DNA from: JBBPXY01 sp038200435
GTDB taxonomy: Bacteria > Actinomycetota > Thermoleophilia > Solirubrobacterales > Solirubrobacteraceae
Assembly: GCA_038200435.1 (NCBI GenBank)
Contig: JBBPXY010000059.1
Coordinates: 12,010 to 76,009, forward strand
Direction of reading: 5' to 3'
DNA: 64,000 nt
In this document: one piece after another, positions 37,488 to 46,073 of the stretch
How the letters are laid out: every line of letters starts with the position of its first letter
Position numbering within the stretch: position 1 is the stretch's first letter
Position numbers and translations under genes: made by a program
The notes under the pieces: model-generated
Databases searched by the model: none
What the model saw: only the letters and a program-made list of their open reading frames with translations
Told to the model about the DNA's origin: nothing

Positions 37488-37921
37488 TGGCCCTCTCCAC
37501 CCGAGCCTCCGACGCCGAGCGGGACGCAACCAGCCGCCGCCTGCGCGACAACTACGCCGAGGGCCGGCTAACCCACCCCGAGCTCGAGGACCGCGTCGAG
37601 CGCGCCTGTCGTGCGCGAACCCGGCTGGAGCTCGCGTGGCTCGTCCGCGACCTGCCGCGGCCTTCGCGACGGGCGCTGATGGCGCGTCGCGCCGACCGAC
37701 TCCAGCGGGCTGCGCTGCGCGCACACCTCTACACCTACGGCTCGCTGAACGGCGCGCTCGTGGCCGCGTGGGCCCTGACCGGCGAAGGCGCGTTCTGGCC
37801 CGCGTGGACCCTCCTTCCCGGCGGCGCGATGCTTGCCTGGCACGCGGCGGGGTCGCGACGACTGTCGCGCCGGCTCGGCGTCGAGGGCAGTGCCCGCCGG
37901 CGCGGCGCCCTGCGCGCCTGA
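37487..37921 (+). CDS. DUF1707 domain membrane protein
   Basis: The first 55 residues match the DUF1707 (SHOCT-like) pattern, ASDAERDATSRRLRDNYAEGRLTHPELEDRVERACRARTRLEL, found at the N-terminus of many actinobacterial membrane proteins. A middle segment, YGSLNGALVAAWALTGEGAFWPAWTLLPGGAMLAW, forms two membrane helices, followed by a basic end. Function is unknown; related proteins have been linked to envelope stress. The ATG overlaps the rubredoxin stop (TGATG). Confidence 0.8.
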   Translation: MALSTRASDAERDATSRRLRDNYAEGRLTHPELEDRVERACRARTRLELAWLVRDLPRPSRRALMARRADRLQRAALRAHLYTYGSLNGALVAAWALTGEGAFWPAWTLLPGGAMLAWHAAGSRRLSRRLGVEGSARRRGALRA

Positions 37922-37930
37922 CGACCCTGT

Positions 37931-39229
37931 CTAGGCGGCGGTGCGGAGCGCCGCGGCGCTGACCTCGGCGATCGCGGCGCCGACGATCTGGACGAGGCGC
38001 TCGAGCTCGGCTTCGGTGATGGCCAGCGGCGGCATGAGCACGAGCACGTCTCCCAGCCCGCGGACGATCGCCCCGCGACGCCGGGCGGCCAGCGTCGCCT
38101 GATGGCCGACGCGCTCGGTGAGCGGGAACAGGCCGAGCTCGATCCCCACCATCGTCCCGCGACGCCGGATCTCACGAACCGCGGGGAGAGGCTCGACGTA
38201 GCGCTCTAGCAACTCGCCCAGCAGCTCGATCTTCGGTTGCAGTTTCTCGAGCGTTCGTTCCTGCTCGAAGACCTCGAGCGTGGCGAGCGCCGCGGCGCAG
38301 GCGAGCGGGTTGCCCGTGTAGGTGTGACCGTGGAAGAAGGTCTTGAACTCCTCGAAGGCACCCAGAAAGCCCTCGTAGATGCGCTCGCTGGCGAGCGTCG
38401 CGGCGAGCGGCATGTAGCCGCCGGTCAAGCCCTTGGCAACGCACATGAGATCGGGCGCGACATCTTCCTGCTCGCAGGCGAACATCGTCCCCGTGCGGCC
38501 GAATCCCGTGGCGACCTCGTCGCAGATCAGCAGAATCCCGTGCTCGTCGCACAGCTCGCGGACCTCGCGCAGGAAGCCGGGCGGCTGGAGCATGATTCCC
38601 GCCGCGCCCTGTACCAGCGGCTCGACGATGACCGCGGCGATCCGCTCGCCGTGCTCGGCCAGCAGGTTCGCGACGCTGTCCCGGTCGCCTGGCTCCGCTT
38701 GGTGGGCCTTGAAGAGCAGGGGCTCGTAGAGCGAGTGGAAGAGGTCGATGCCTCCGACGGAGACCGACCCGATCGTGTCGCCGTGGTAGCCGCCGCGCAG
38801 GCAGACGAACTCAGTGCGCTCGCGCTCGCCCCGGTGTGCCCACCACTGGAAGGCCATTTTGAGCGCGACCTCGACCGCCGTCGATCCGCTGTCGGAGTAG
38901 AAGACCCGCGTGAGACCAGGAGGGGCAATGGCGACGAGGCGCTCGGCGAGCTCCACGGCCGGGGGATGGGAGAGGCCGAGCATCGTCGAGTGCGCGACGC
39001 GGTCGAGCTGCTCGCGCACGGCGGCGTCGATGTGCGGATGCCGGTGCCCGTGGACGTTGCACCACAGGGAGGAGACTCCATCGATGTAGGCGTTGCCGTC
39101 GGTGTCGTAGAGCGTCGTGCCCTCGGCCCGCTCGATCATGATCGGCAGCTCCTCGCTCCAGCCCTGCTGCTGGGTGAAAGGATGCCACAGGTGGCGACGG
39201 TCGGCGGCGGCGAGCGCGGCAGTGTCCAC
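37931..39229 (-). CDS. bioA: Adenosylmethionine--8-amino-7-oxononanoate aminotransferase
   Basis: BioA converts 8-amino-7-oxononanoate to 7,8-diaminononanoate in biotin synthesis, using S-adenosylmethionine as amino donor. It is a class III PLP aminotransferase: HLWHPFTQQQ at the N-terminus is specific to BioA, SGSTAVEVALKMAFQWW, DEVATGFGRTG (about 237-247), and the PLP lysine in VAKGLTGGYMPLA (Lys266). Length 432, normal; the start is GTG 39229. It is separated from the bioB-F-D run by a plus-strand gene, so the pathway is split into two transcription units. Confidence 0.95.
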   Translation of the reverse strand: MDTAALAAADRRHLWHPFTQQQGWSEELPIMIERAEGTTLYDTDGNAYIDGVSSLWCNVHGHRHPHIDAAVREQLDRVAHSTMLGLSHPPAVELAERLVAIAPPGLTRVFYSDSGSTAVEVALKMAFQWWAHRGERERTEFVCLRGGYHGDTIGSVSVGGIDLFHSLYEPLLFKAHQAEPGDRDSVANLLAEHGERIAAVIVEPLVQGAAGIMLQPPGFLREVRELCDEHGILLICDEVATGFGRTGTMFACEQEDVAPDLMCVAKGLTGGYMPLAATLASERIYEGFLGAFEEFKTFFHGHTYTGNPLACAAALATLEVFEQERTLEKLQPKIELLGELLERYVEPLPAVREIRRRGTMVGIELGLFPLTERVGHQATLAARRRGAIVRGLGDVLVLMPPLAITEAELERLVQIVGAAIAEVSAAALRTAA

Positions 39230-39287
39230 GCGCCCGAACCTAGCCCTGGTGGCGGTCGGAAAGGAGACGCCGCTCTAACCTCGCCCG

Positions 39288-40799
39288 GTGCACCGGCTTC
39301 GCTCCTTCGGCCGCCTGGAGCTGATCGCCTTCGTCGTCGGGGCCGCAAGCCTCGGCACCGAGATCGCCGCGGCCCGTCTCCTCGCGCCGTGGTTCGGCGC
39401 CTCCACGATCGTCTGGGCCAACACGATCGCCACCGTGCTGGTCGCGCTGTCGGTCGGGTACGCGATCGGCGGCCGGATGGCCGACCGCCGACCCGACCTC
39501 GGCGGTCTCTGCCGTCTCGTGCTCGCCGCCGCGGTGCTCCTGGCGATCGTGCCGTTCGTCTCGACACCCCTCCTGAGGCTCTCGGTCAAGGCGCTCGACT
39601 CGATATCGGCCGGCGCGTTCCTCGGCTCGCTGGCCGGTGTGCTCGTGCTCGTCGCCGTGCCGGTGCTGCTGCTCGGCGCGGTGTCGCCCTACGCGGTGAG
39701 GCTGCGGGTGAGCACGGTCGAGGAGGCGGGGCGCGTGGCAGGCCGGCTCTATGCCATCTCGACCTGCGGCTCCCTGTTCGGCACCTTCCTCTCGGCGCTC
39801 GTGCTGATTCCCCTCGCTGGCACCCGGCGGACCTTCCTCGCCTTCGCGCTCGCCCTGGCACTCGTTGCGGCGGTCGGCCTACGGCACCGCCGGGTCGCTG
39901 TAGCGCCGTTGCTGATCGGCGGCCTGCTGCTGATTCCGGCCGGGACGCTCAAAGCCGACTCTGAGGGAGGGCGCGTCATCTGGGAGTCGGAGACCGAGTA
40001 TCAGTACGCGCGCGTTACGCAGGACACGGGCGGCACGCGCCGCCTCGAGCTCAACGAGGGGCTCGCCGTCCACTCGATCCTGCGTCCCGGCTCCTACCTG
40101 ACGGGCGACTACTGGGACGAGTTCCTGGTGCTGCCATTCGCTGCGGCCGCCCGCCCGCCGGCGAGCATCGCGATTCTCGGCAACGCCGCGGGGACGACCG
40201 CCCGTGCCTACGGGCACTTCTTCCCGCGCACGAAGGTGGACGGTGTCGAGATCGACGGCGACCTCACGAAGGTCGGCCGCAAGCTCTTCGACCTGCGCGG
40301 TCCGCGGCTGCGTACGCACACAGCGGACGCGCGCCCGTTCCTCGAGCGCAGCCACGAGCGCTACGACGCGATCCTGGTCGACGCCTACCGCCAGCCCTAC
40401 ATCCCGTTCTACCTCGCGACCCGCGAGTTCTTCGCGCTGGTCCGGGAACACCTCGCGCCGGATGGCGTCGTGCTCATCAACGTCGGTCACCCTGAGGGGT
40501 CACACCGCCTCGAGCGTGCTCTGGCTTCGACGGCAGGAAAGGCGTTTCGCACGGTGTTGACCGATCCGGTCGAGCCGACGAACGCGGTGCTGGTGGCGAG
40601 CAACGGCCCATTGAGCGCCGAGCGGCTGCGCAGCGCGGCCGCGTCGCTGCCGCGCGCGTTGAGCGAGCCGGCGAGCGCATCGTCGAGGAGGCTGTCGGCG
40701 GCCCGCCAGGGCGGACCGGTGTGGACGGACGACCGCGCGCCGGTGGAGTGGCTCATCGACGAGTCGATCGTGTCGTACGCGGCGGGGCGGAAGCCTTGA
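39288..40799 (+). CDS. Membrane protein with spermidine-synthase-like domain
   Basis: The first 215 residues contain about six hydrophobic segments (LIAFVVGAASLGTEIAAARLLAPWFG, YAIGGRMADRRPD). The rest is a Rossmann methyltransferase-like spermidine synthase domain: IAILGNAAGTTARAYGHFFP, VDGVEIDGDLTKVGR, HTADARPFLERSHERYDAILVDAYR. Such fused permease/spermidine synthase-like proteins are common in actinobacteria, but true polyamine synthesis has rarely been shown. The usual glycine-rich LGGGxG loop reads LGNAAGTT, so binding may differ. Start GTG 39288. It lies between bioA and bioD on the opposite strand. Confidence 0.82.
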   Translation: MHRLRSFGRLELIAFVVGAASLGTEIAAARLLAPWFGASTIVWANTIATVLVALSVGYAIGGRMADRRPDLGGLCRLVLAAAVLLAIVPFVSTPLLRLSVKALDSISAGAFLGSLAGVLVLVAVPVLLLGAVSPYAVRLRVSTVEEAGRVAGRLYAISTCGSLFGTFLSALVLIPLAGTRRTFLAFALALALVAAVGLRHRRVAVAPLLIGGLLLIPAGTLKADSEGGRVIWESETEYQYARVTQDTGGTRRLELNEGLAVHSILRPGSYLTGDYWDEFLVLPFAAAARPPASIAILGNAAGTTARAYGHFFPRTKVDGVEIDGDLTKVGRKLFDLRGPRLRTHTADARPFLERSHERYDAILVDAYRQPYIPFYLATREFFALVREHLAPDGVVLINVGHPEGSHRLERALASTAGKAFRTVLTDPVEPTNAVLVASNGPLSAERLRSAAASLPRALSEPASASSRRLSAARQGGPVWTDDRAPVEWLIDESIVSYAAGRKP

Positions 40800-40815
40800 G
40801 CGGTCTGGGACGCAA

Positions 40816-40871
40816 CCTGCGTCTAGGAGGGGTACGCAGGCGGTATGGCAGCATCCGACCCCCTATAGGGG
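40816..40871. terminator. Paired hairpins between convergent genes
   Basis: CCTGCGT (40816-40822) and ACGCAGG (40834-40840) form a 7-bp stem with an 11-nt loop, and CCCCTATAGGGG (40860-40871) is a perfect palindrome. Both lie in the 89-bp gap where the spermidine-synthase-like gene (+) and bioD (-) converge, so together they probably terminate both transcripts. No long T run is present. Confidence 0.45.
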
Positions 40872-40888
40872 AGGGCTGCAATACCGCT

Positions 40889-41593
40889 CTAGAACCTTCC
40901 TAGATCCAGCCAGCGCTCGAGGGGCAGCTCCGCTCCGACCCGAGCGAGCTCGTCGACAGAGGCGCTCAGCACGCGCGGCAGCACCGCCACCTCGACCTCG
41001 CGGGTTCCCGCGATCGTCGCGCGGTTCGACTCCTCCATCGCGCTCGGCGAATCAGGCCACGGCGTCAACACCACGCCCGCGACTTCCAGCCCCGCACTGC
41101 GGGCGGCCTCGACTGTCAGCAGCGTGTGGTTGATGGTGCCCAGGCCGGGCCGCGCGGCGATGACCAGAGGCAGCGCGAGTTCACGAGCGAGATCACGCAC
41201 CGAGTAGCCCTCCACGAGCGGAACGAGCAAACCGCCCACCCCTTCCGCGATCATAATGTTGGACCCCTCCGCGGCCTCGTGCGCAGAAGCGACGAGGGCG
41301 AGAGGATCGAGGCGCGAACCCATCATCTCGGCCGCGAGATGAGGCGAGACGGCCGGCCCGAATCCATGGGGCGTGACATCGCTCGGAGACTGGCCGGTGA
41401 TCGCGGCCAGCAGCTCGTGATCACGCGGCCAGCCCGGATCGACCGGCTCGTCGAGCCCGGTCAAGGCCGGCTTCCAGGCCGCGACCCGCTCACCGCGCGC
41501 GACCAGCACGGCGGCCATCGCCGCCGCCACGACGGTCTTGCCTACTCCGGTGTCCGTCCCGGTGACGAAGAGGCCGCGCACTCGACCGCTCAA
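40889..41593 (-). CDS. bioD: Dethiobiotin synthetase
   Basis: BioD closes the ureido ring of dethiobiotin from diaminopelargonic acid, CO2 and ATP. The P-loop GTDTGVGKT spans about residues 12-20, followed by the conserved AAWKPALTG and IMIAEGVGGLLVPL segments and the second ATP-binding part PLVIAARPGLGTINH. Length 234, normal. The start is TTG 41593, whose TTGA overlaps the bioF stop; this 4-nt overlap implies translational coupling. It is last in the bioB-bioF-bioD run. Confidence 0.95.
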   Translation of the reverse strand: MSGRVRGLFVTGTDTGVGKTVVAAAMAAVLVARGERVAAWKPALTGLDEPVDPGWPRDHELLAAITGQSPSDVTPHGFGPAVSPHLAAEMMGSRLDPLALVASAHEAAEGSNIMIAEGVGGLLVPLVEGYSVRDLARELALPLVIAARPGLGTINHTLLTVEAARSAGLEVAGVVLTPWPDSPSAMEESNRATIAGTREVEVAVLPRVLSASVDELARVGAELPLERWLDLGRF

Positions 41594-42840
41594 GCGGCGA
41601 GCGGTGCCTCGGCGTCGAACGGCCGCCCGGCGAGGCGGTCCTCGGCGACCGACACGGCGGGAACCAACGACTCGCCGGGACGCAGCCCGCAGGCACGCGC
41701 CGCGCGACCGAGCACCCGCGCGGCGTCACGGAGCTCAGAGCGGCGGTGTGAGGACATCACTGCCAGCCGCAGGCGCGAGGTGCCCTCGGGCACCGTGGGA
41801 GGCCGGATCGCCTGGGCGAACACGCCGCGCTCGATCGCCGCTTCGCAAACCCGCATGGCCATGTCGGAGTCGCCGACGATCAGCGGGACGATGTGGGAGC
41901 CCGTCGCCTCGACGTCGAAGCCCTCGGCGGCCAGCTCCTCGCGCAGCGCCCGGGCGTTTGCCGCGAGCTTGTCGACCCGCCGCGGCTGCTCCTCGAGCAG
42001 CTCGAGGGCGGCCCCGGCAGCAGCCACGACCGGCGGCGGGAGAGCGGTGGAGAAGATGAGCGATCGTGCGGTGTTGATCAGCAGCTTCGCCGTCGCCGCG
42101 TCGCAGCACGCGTACGCGCCGTAGGAGCCGAGGGCCTTGCCGAGGGTGCCGACGACCACGTCGACGTCGTCTTCGAGCCCGGCCGCAGCGACGGCACCCC
42201 GGCCGCCGGGGCCGAGCGCGCCGGTCGCGTGGGCCTCGTCGACCATCACGCGCACGTCGTGCGCGCCCGCGAGCTCGGCGATCTCCTCGAGCGGCGCGAC
42301 GTCGCCGTCCATCGAGAAGATCGAGTCGGTGACGATAAGCGCACCCCGGCCCTCGGCCTGCCCGAGGCCCCAAGCGAGGTGCTCCATGTCGCCGTGGTCA
42401 TAGACGAACACCTCGGCGCGGGAAAGCCGGCAGCCGTCGATGATCGAAGCGTGATTGAGCGCGTCGGAGAAGACGACATCGCCCGGGCCGGCGAGCGAGG
42501 AGACGACGCCCATGTTCGCCAGATAGCCCGAGCCGAACAGCAGGCATGACTCGGAGCCCTTGAACGCCGCCAGCCGTTCCTCGAGGCGCCGGTGGGCCGT
42601 CATGTTGCCCGAGACGAGCCGGGAGGCGCCTGCGCCGACGCCCCACCGCATCGCCGCCTCCGCGGCGGCTTCGCGCACGCACGGGTGATCGGCGAGCCCG
42701 AGGTAGTTGTTCGAGCAGAGCATGAGTACCGGGCGCCCGTCGAGAACCACGCGCGGGCCCTGCGGGCCGCTGACCAGCCGCATGCGCCGGTAGAGGCCCC
42801 GATCCTTCAACTCGTCGAGACGCTCCTCGATCTCGATCAT
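41590..42840 (-). CDS. bioF: 8-amino-7-oxononanoate synthase
   Basis: BioF condenses pimeloyl-thioester with alanine, using PLP. Motifs are LCSNNYLGLADHP, GSGYLANMG, DEAHATGALGPGGRG (Asp201) and the PLP lysine in VVGTLGKALGSYGAY (Lys235), all as in alpha-oxoamine synthases. Length 416, slightly longer than E. coli BioF because of a C-terminal extension after RLRLAVMSSHRRSEL. The ATG at 42840 overlaps the bioB stop by 4 nt (ATGA). Confidence 0.95.
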   Translation of the reverse strand: MIEIEERLDELKDRGLYRRMRLVSGPQGPRVVLDGRPVLMLCSNNYLGLADHPCVREAAAEAAMRWGVGAGASRLVSGNMTAHRRLEERLAAFKGSESCLLFGSGYLANMGVVSSLAGPGDVVFSDALNHASIIDGCRLSRAEVFVYDHGDMEHLAWGLGQAEGRGALIVTDSIFSMDGDVAPLEEIAELAGAHDVRVMVDEAHATGALGPGGRGAVAAAGLEDDVDVVVGTLGKALGSYGAYACCDAATAKLLINTARSLIFSTALPPPVVAAAGAALELLEEQPRRVDKLAANARALREELAAEGFDVEATGSHIVPLIVGDSDMAMRVCEAAIERGVFAQAIRPPTVPEGTSRLRLAVMSSHRRSELRDAARVLGRAARACGLRPGESLVPAVSVAEDRLAGRPFDAEAPLAA

Positions 42841-44009
42841 GCCGCGGCTTCGCGCTCCAGACCGCGGTTGGGTGCGCCGTCGGGGCGGGGGGGCACCGAG
42901 GCCTTGCGCTGGAAGCGCAGCTGGCTCGCGGGATCCCACAGCCGGATCTCCAGGCCGTCGGGCTCCGGCGGCTCCGCGCCGGCCAGAAGCTCGTCGACCA
43001 CGTCTGGCGTCTCACCGTCGAGCCAGCCCGAGCGGTTGTCGGGGCGCGGGTTGGCGCCGTTGTCGGCCTGCCGGGCGACGTTCAGCCCCAGCCCCTCGAA
43101 CATCTCCCGGTCCTCCTCGGGAGTCGACCCGAGCGTCGTCAGGAAGTTGCCCATCATCACGCCGTTCAGCCCCGCCTTGACCGCGAGTTGCTGAAGCTCG
43201 CCGATGTTCTCGACCCGTCCTCCGCACAGTCGGAAGAGCGCGGCGGGCATGATCAGGCGGAAGATCGCGATCCACTTGACCGCCTCCCACGGGTCCATGT
43301 AGTCGCGGTCGCCGAACTTGGTGCCCGGACGCGGGTTGAGCAGGTTGATCGGCACCGAGGTCGGGTCGATCTCGGCGAGCTGGAAAGCCATCTCCACGCG
43401 TTGCTCGCGCGTCTCACCTAGGTTGAGGATGCCGCCGACACACGTCTCGAGACCGGCCTCGCGCACGGCGTCGATGGTGCGCAGCCGGCCCTCGTAGCGG
43501 ACCGTGGTGGAGACCTCCGGGTAGTAGGACTCGGCGGTCTCCACGTTGTGGTGCACGCGCTGGACGCCGGCCTCCCGTAGGCGGCGCGCCCGGTCGGGCG
43601 ACATGTGACCTATGGAGGCGCAGCGCTTGAGGTTCGTCTGCTCGGCGACCAGCCGCACGCCTTCGAGCACCTTCTCGAAGTCGCGCTTGGAGAGGCCTTG
43701 GCCCTGCGTGACCATGCAGAAGCGATGGGCACCGGCGGCCTCGGCGGCCCGGGCGTGCTCGAGGATCTGCTCCGGGCTCATCATCGCGTGCATCGGCGTC
43801 TCGGCCTCGGCGAAGCGGGACTGCGCGCAGAAGCCGCAATCTTCCGCGCAGCCACCGGATTTCGCGTTGACGAGCGAGCAGAGATCGGTCGAGTCGCCGA
43901 AGCGCTCGATCCGCGCCTTCCACGCGCGCTCGATCAGCGCTTCGATGGCGTCATGGTCTTCGAGCTCGCCGAGGCGGCGGGCTTCCTCGCGGGTGATGAG
44001 CGGCGGCAT
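42837..44009 (-). CDS. bioB: Biotin synthase
   Basis: BioB inserts sulfur into dethiobiotin by radical SAM chemistry. The 4Fe-4S motif C-x3-C-x2-C is CAEDCGFC (Cys54, Cys58, Cys61). YYPEVSTT, GGILNLGETREQR and NLLNPRPGTKF are BioB-typical, and an Arg in IFRLIMP serves the 2Fe-2S site. The C-terminus is longer than usual by about 60 residues (NPRPDNRSGWLDGETPDVVD and onward). Start ATG 44009. Its leader contains a hairpin overlapping the GGAGG ribosome binding site. Confidence 0.96.
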   Translation of the reverse strand: MPPLITREEARRLGELEDHDAIEALIERAWKARIERFGDSTDLCSLVNAKSGGCAEDCGFCAQSRFAEAETPMHAMMSPEQILEHARAAEAAGAHRFCMVTQGQGLSKRDFEKVLEGVRLVAEQTNLKRCASIGHMSPDRARRLREAGVQRVHHNVETAESYYPEVSTTVRYEGRLRTIDAVREAGLETCVGGILNLGETREQRVEMAFQLAEIDPTSVPINLLNPRPGTKFGDRDYMDPWEAVKWIAIFRLIMPAALFRLCGGRVENIGELQQLAVKAGLNGVMMGNFLTTLGSTPEEDREMFEGLGLNVARQADNGANPRPDNRSGWLDGETPDVVDELLAGAEPPEPDGLEIRLWDPASQLRFQRKASVPPRPDGAPNRGLEREAAA

Positions 44010-44024
44010 GGCGGGGCAGCGACC

Positions 44025-44047
44025 TCCGGGATAGAGAGCGTCCCGGA
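44025..44047 (-). promoter_or_regulatory. bioB leader hairpin covering the ribosome binding site
   Basis: TCCGGGA (44025-44031) and TCCCGGA (44041-44047) form a perfect 7-bp stem around a 9-nt spacer. On the bioB strand the 3' arm runs into GGAGG, the only purine-rich site before the ATG at 44009. Folding would sequester this site. It could also be an operator for a biotin regulator. A second imperfect hairpin (44051-44075) covers the stop of the preceding VOC gene. Confidence 0.4.
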
Positions 44048-44072
44048 AGTTAGGCTCCGCGCCGGACGGCGC

Positions 44073-44486
44073 CTACATGCGTGCGGAGATCTGCTGCACG
44101 GCCCAGCCGTTGCCGTCGGGGTCCTTGAAGAAGGCGAAGCCGACGTAGTTGAGGTCATCGCCCTCCTGCATGGGGCGCGGCGGGCCGTCCATCACTTGGA
44201 TCTCGCTCACGTCGACCCCGCGCTCGAGGAGCTCGGTCCGCGCGGCCACCAGATCGGAGACGACGAGCTGCAGTCCCTGCAGAGAGCCCGGCGCCATCGA
44301 TGCGCCTCCGCCGCTCAGCAGCGCGATCGAGCAACCCGAGCCGCGCGGCGTCAGCTGGACGACGCGGAAGCTCTCGCTCACCTGCCGATCGACGCTGATC
44401 TCGAAGCCGGCCTGGTCGGCGTAGAAGGCCTTGGCCAGGTCGATATCGGCAACCGGGACGACGATCAGCTCGAGTGTCCAGTCCAT
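44073..44486 (-). CDS. VOC-family (glyoxalase/bleomycin-resistance fold) protein
   Basis: A 137-residue single VOC domain: paired beta-alpha-beta-beta-beta modules beginning LELIVVPVADIDLAKAFYAD and ending NYVGFAFFKDPDGNGWAVQQIS, where the late Asp/Gly-rich turn and Gln are family marks. VOC proteins include lyases, isomerases and binding proteins; the substrate is unknown. It starts 3 bp after the enoyl-CoA hydratase stop and precedes bioB, so it belongs to the biotinyl-ECH-VOC-bioBFD run. Confidence 0.84.
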   Translation of the reverse strand: MDWTLELIVVPVADIDLAKAFYADQAGFEISVDRQVSESFRVVQLTPRGSGCSIALLSGGGASMAPGSLQGLQLVVSDLVAARTELLERGVDVSEIQVMDGPPRPMQEGDDLNYVGFAFFKDPDGNGWAVQQISARM

Positions 44487-44489
44487 CGT

Positions 44490-45284
44490 TTAGCGCGCCC
44501 GCCAGTTCGGCGCGCGCTTCTCCCCGAACGAGCGCACGCCTTCGCGGAAGTCCTCGGAGGCAAAGCACGACTCGCGCAGTTCGACGAGCTCGCGCTCGGT
44601 GTCAGCGTCGAGCGCGTCGGCGTGCGCGATCAGCGTCTTCAGGGCGCGCTTGTTCCCCGAGAGCGAGAGCGGCGCGTTCGCGGCCATCTCCACGGCGATC
44701 GCGAGAGCTTCTTCCGCCAGCGCTCCGTCTTCCGCGACCCAGTTCACGAGGCCCCAGCGCTCCGCCGCTGCGGAGTCGATGTTGCGGCCGAGCAGGAACA
44801 GCTCGCGCGTACGCGGCTCGCCCACGGCTCTCATGAAGCGTTTCAGACCGGTGTGGGAGTAGACGAGACCGAGCTTGGCCGGCGGCATGCCGAGTCGGAT
44901 CCCCGGCGCCGCGATGCGCAGGTCGCAGGCGACCGCGAGCTCGAGCCCGCCGCCGATCGCGTGGCCGCTCAGCGCGGCCAGGGTGGGGTAGGGGTAGGCC
45001 TCGAGGGCATCGATCGCCGCCGTGAACGGATGCGCCACGAGCTTCTCGGCCTGCTCGGCGAACACGTCGTCGGGTATGTCGCCGATGTCGTACCCGGCGG
45101 AGAACATCCCGTCGGATCCCGTGAGGATCACGCAGCGCGCGTCGAGCCCGCCGAGCGCCTCGACGATGCCGTCGAGGATCGCGTGATCGAGCGCACCGCG
45201 CTTGCGGGTATGGGAGATCGTCAGCCGCGCCACTCCGGGCGCCGGCTCGTCGACCAGCAGCTGGCCGCCGGCCTGGTTACTCAA
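44490..45284 (-). CDS. Enoyl-CoA hydratase/isomerase family protein
   Basis: A crotonase-fold enzyme of 264 residues. The oxyanion-hole segments are GMFSAGYDIGDI and ALSGHAIGGGLELAVACDLRIA. The two catalytic glutamates of standard enoyl-CoA hydratases are not both obvious: the second region reads PPAKLGLVYSHTGLKRF, so isomerase or hydrolase activity is equally possible. The TTG start at 45284 lies inside the end of the biotinyl-protein gene (8-nt overlap), so the two are coupled. Confidence 0.85.
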   Translation of the reverse strand: MSNQAGGQLLVDEPAPGVARLTISHTRKRGALDHAILDGIVEALGGLDARCVILTGSDGMFSAGYDIGDIPDDVFAEQAEKLVAHPFTAAIDALEAYPYPTLAALSGHAIGGGLELAVACDLRIAAPGIRLGMPPAKLGLVYSHTGLKRFMRAVGEPRTRELFLLGRNIDSAAAERWGLVNWVAEDGALAEEALAIAVEMAANAPLSLSGNKRALKTLIAHADALDADTERELVELRESCFASEDFREGVRSFGEKRAPNWRAR

Positions 45285-45489
45285 GGACGACGAGGGTGTC
45301 GCCCTCGGAGACCGACTGGCCCTCGTTGCACTTGATCTCCTTGACGGTGCCCTCGTCTTCGGCCTCGACAGGCATCTCCATCTTCATGGACTCGAGGATG
45401 ACGACGGTGTCGCCCTCTTTGACCGTGTCTCCGACCTTGACTTCGATCTTCCAGACGGTGCCCGTGATGTGGGCTTCGACGTCGCTCAC
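45277..45489 (-). CDS. Stand-alone biotinyl/lipoyl carrier protein
   Basis: A 70-residue protein made only of a biotinyl domain, with the acceptor lysine in ESMKME (Lys36) and the flanking glycines (VKVGDTVKEGD ... NEGQSVSEGD). The ESMKM tetrad is the classical biotinylation signal rather than a lipoylation one. Such short carriers work with separate acyl-CoA carboxylase subunits in actinobacteria. Start GTG 45489 with AGGAG upstream. It heads the run of genes leading to bioB, bioF and bioD, linking a biotin-using protein with biotin synthesis. Confidence 0.9.
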   Translation of the reverse strand: MSDVEAHITGTVWKIEVKVGDTVKEGDTVVILESMKMEMPVEAEDEGTVKEIKCNEGQSVSEGDTLVVLE

Positions 45490-45570
45490 CGCTGTCTATC
45501 TCCTCGCGCAGGGGCAGTGCGGGCGGACCTTACCCGCCGCGCGGGACCGAACCTCTCAAGGAGGAGTGCG

Positions 45571-46012
45571 CTACCAGGTGCCCGAGGCCAAGCAGGAGTC
45601 CTTGGCGACGGGTGCGCAGGTGCGCGTCACGGAGCCGGACGAGGCGCGCGCGATCGTGTAGACCACGCCGAACCCGCCACGCGACTTCGCCGAGACCGTG
45701 AAGGTGGTCGCCGTGCCGGAGGCCGTCAGCGCGTTAGCGCTGTTCAGGGTCGGCTCGGCCGACTGGAGGTCGGCGGCGGTGGCTGTGTAGTCGTTGTGGT
45801 CGCCGAAGAAGGTCTCCTCGGCCTGCTGCGCGGTACGCGCGTCGGACTTCGCCGAAGCGTCGCTGGCCTTGCCGCGCTGGCTGGTGAACGACGGAATCGC
45901 GATCGCCGCGAGCACGGCGACGATCATGATCACGACGAGTATCTCGACGAGGGTGAATCCCCGCTCGTCACGGGTGCGCCGCAGGACGCTGATGGGAGAA
46001 AAGTTTGGTCAT
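45571..46012 (-). pseudogene. Type IV prepilin-like gene, apparent frameshift near its start
   Basis: The main frame encodes a prepilin: RGFTLVEILVVIMIVAVLAAIAIPSF is cut here into its parts, RGFTLVE (cleavage motif with Glu at +5) followed by a hydrophobic helix and AIPSFTSQRGKASD. The C-terminus has a Cys pair (TCAPVAKDSC) as in pilin disulfide loops. The only start with a good ribosome binding site (AGAGG, 7 nt) is ATG 46012, but it is out of frame by one base. Removing one base from the AAAA run at 45999-46002 gives MTKLSPISVLRRTRDE joined to the cleavage motif. It is either a true frameshift or a homopolymer sequence error. No pilus assembly genes are nearby. Confidence 0.72.
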
Positions 46013-46073
46013 GGTGATACCTCTGATCGGTCACACGCGCCAACTTCGTGAGGGGCGCGAATAATCTGCTGCC

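Noticed and set aside
44051..44075. TTAGGC...GCGCCTA region near bioB as a second DtxR-type box
   Set aside because: The half-sites are too far apart and the centre does not match the consensus; it looks like a hairpin at the end of the VOC gene.
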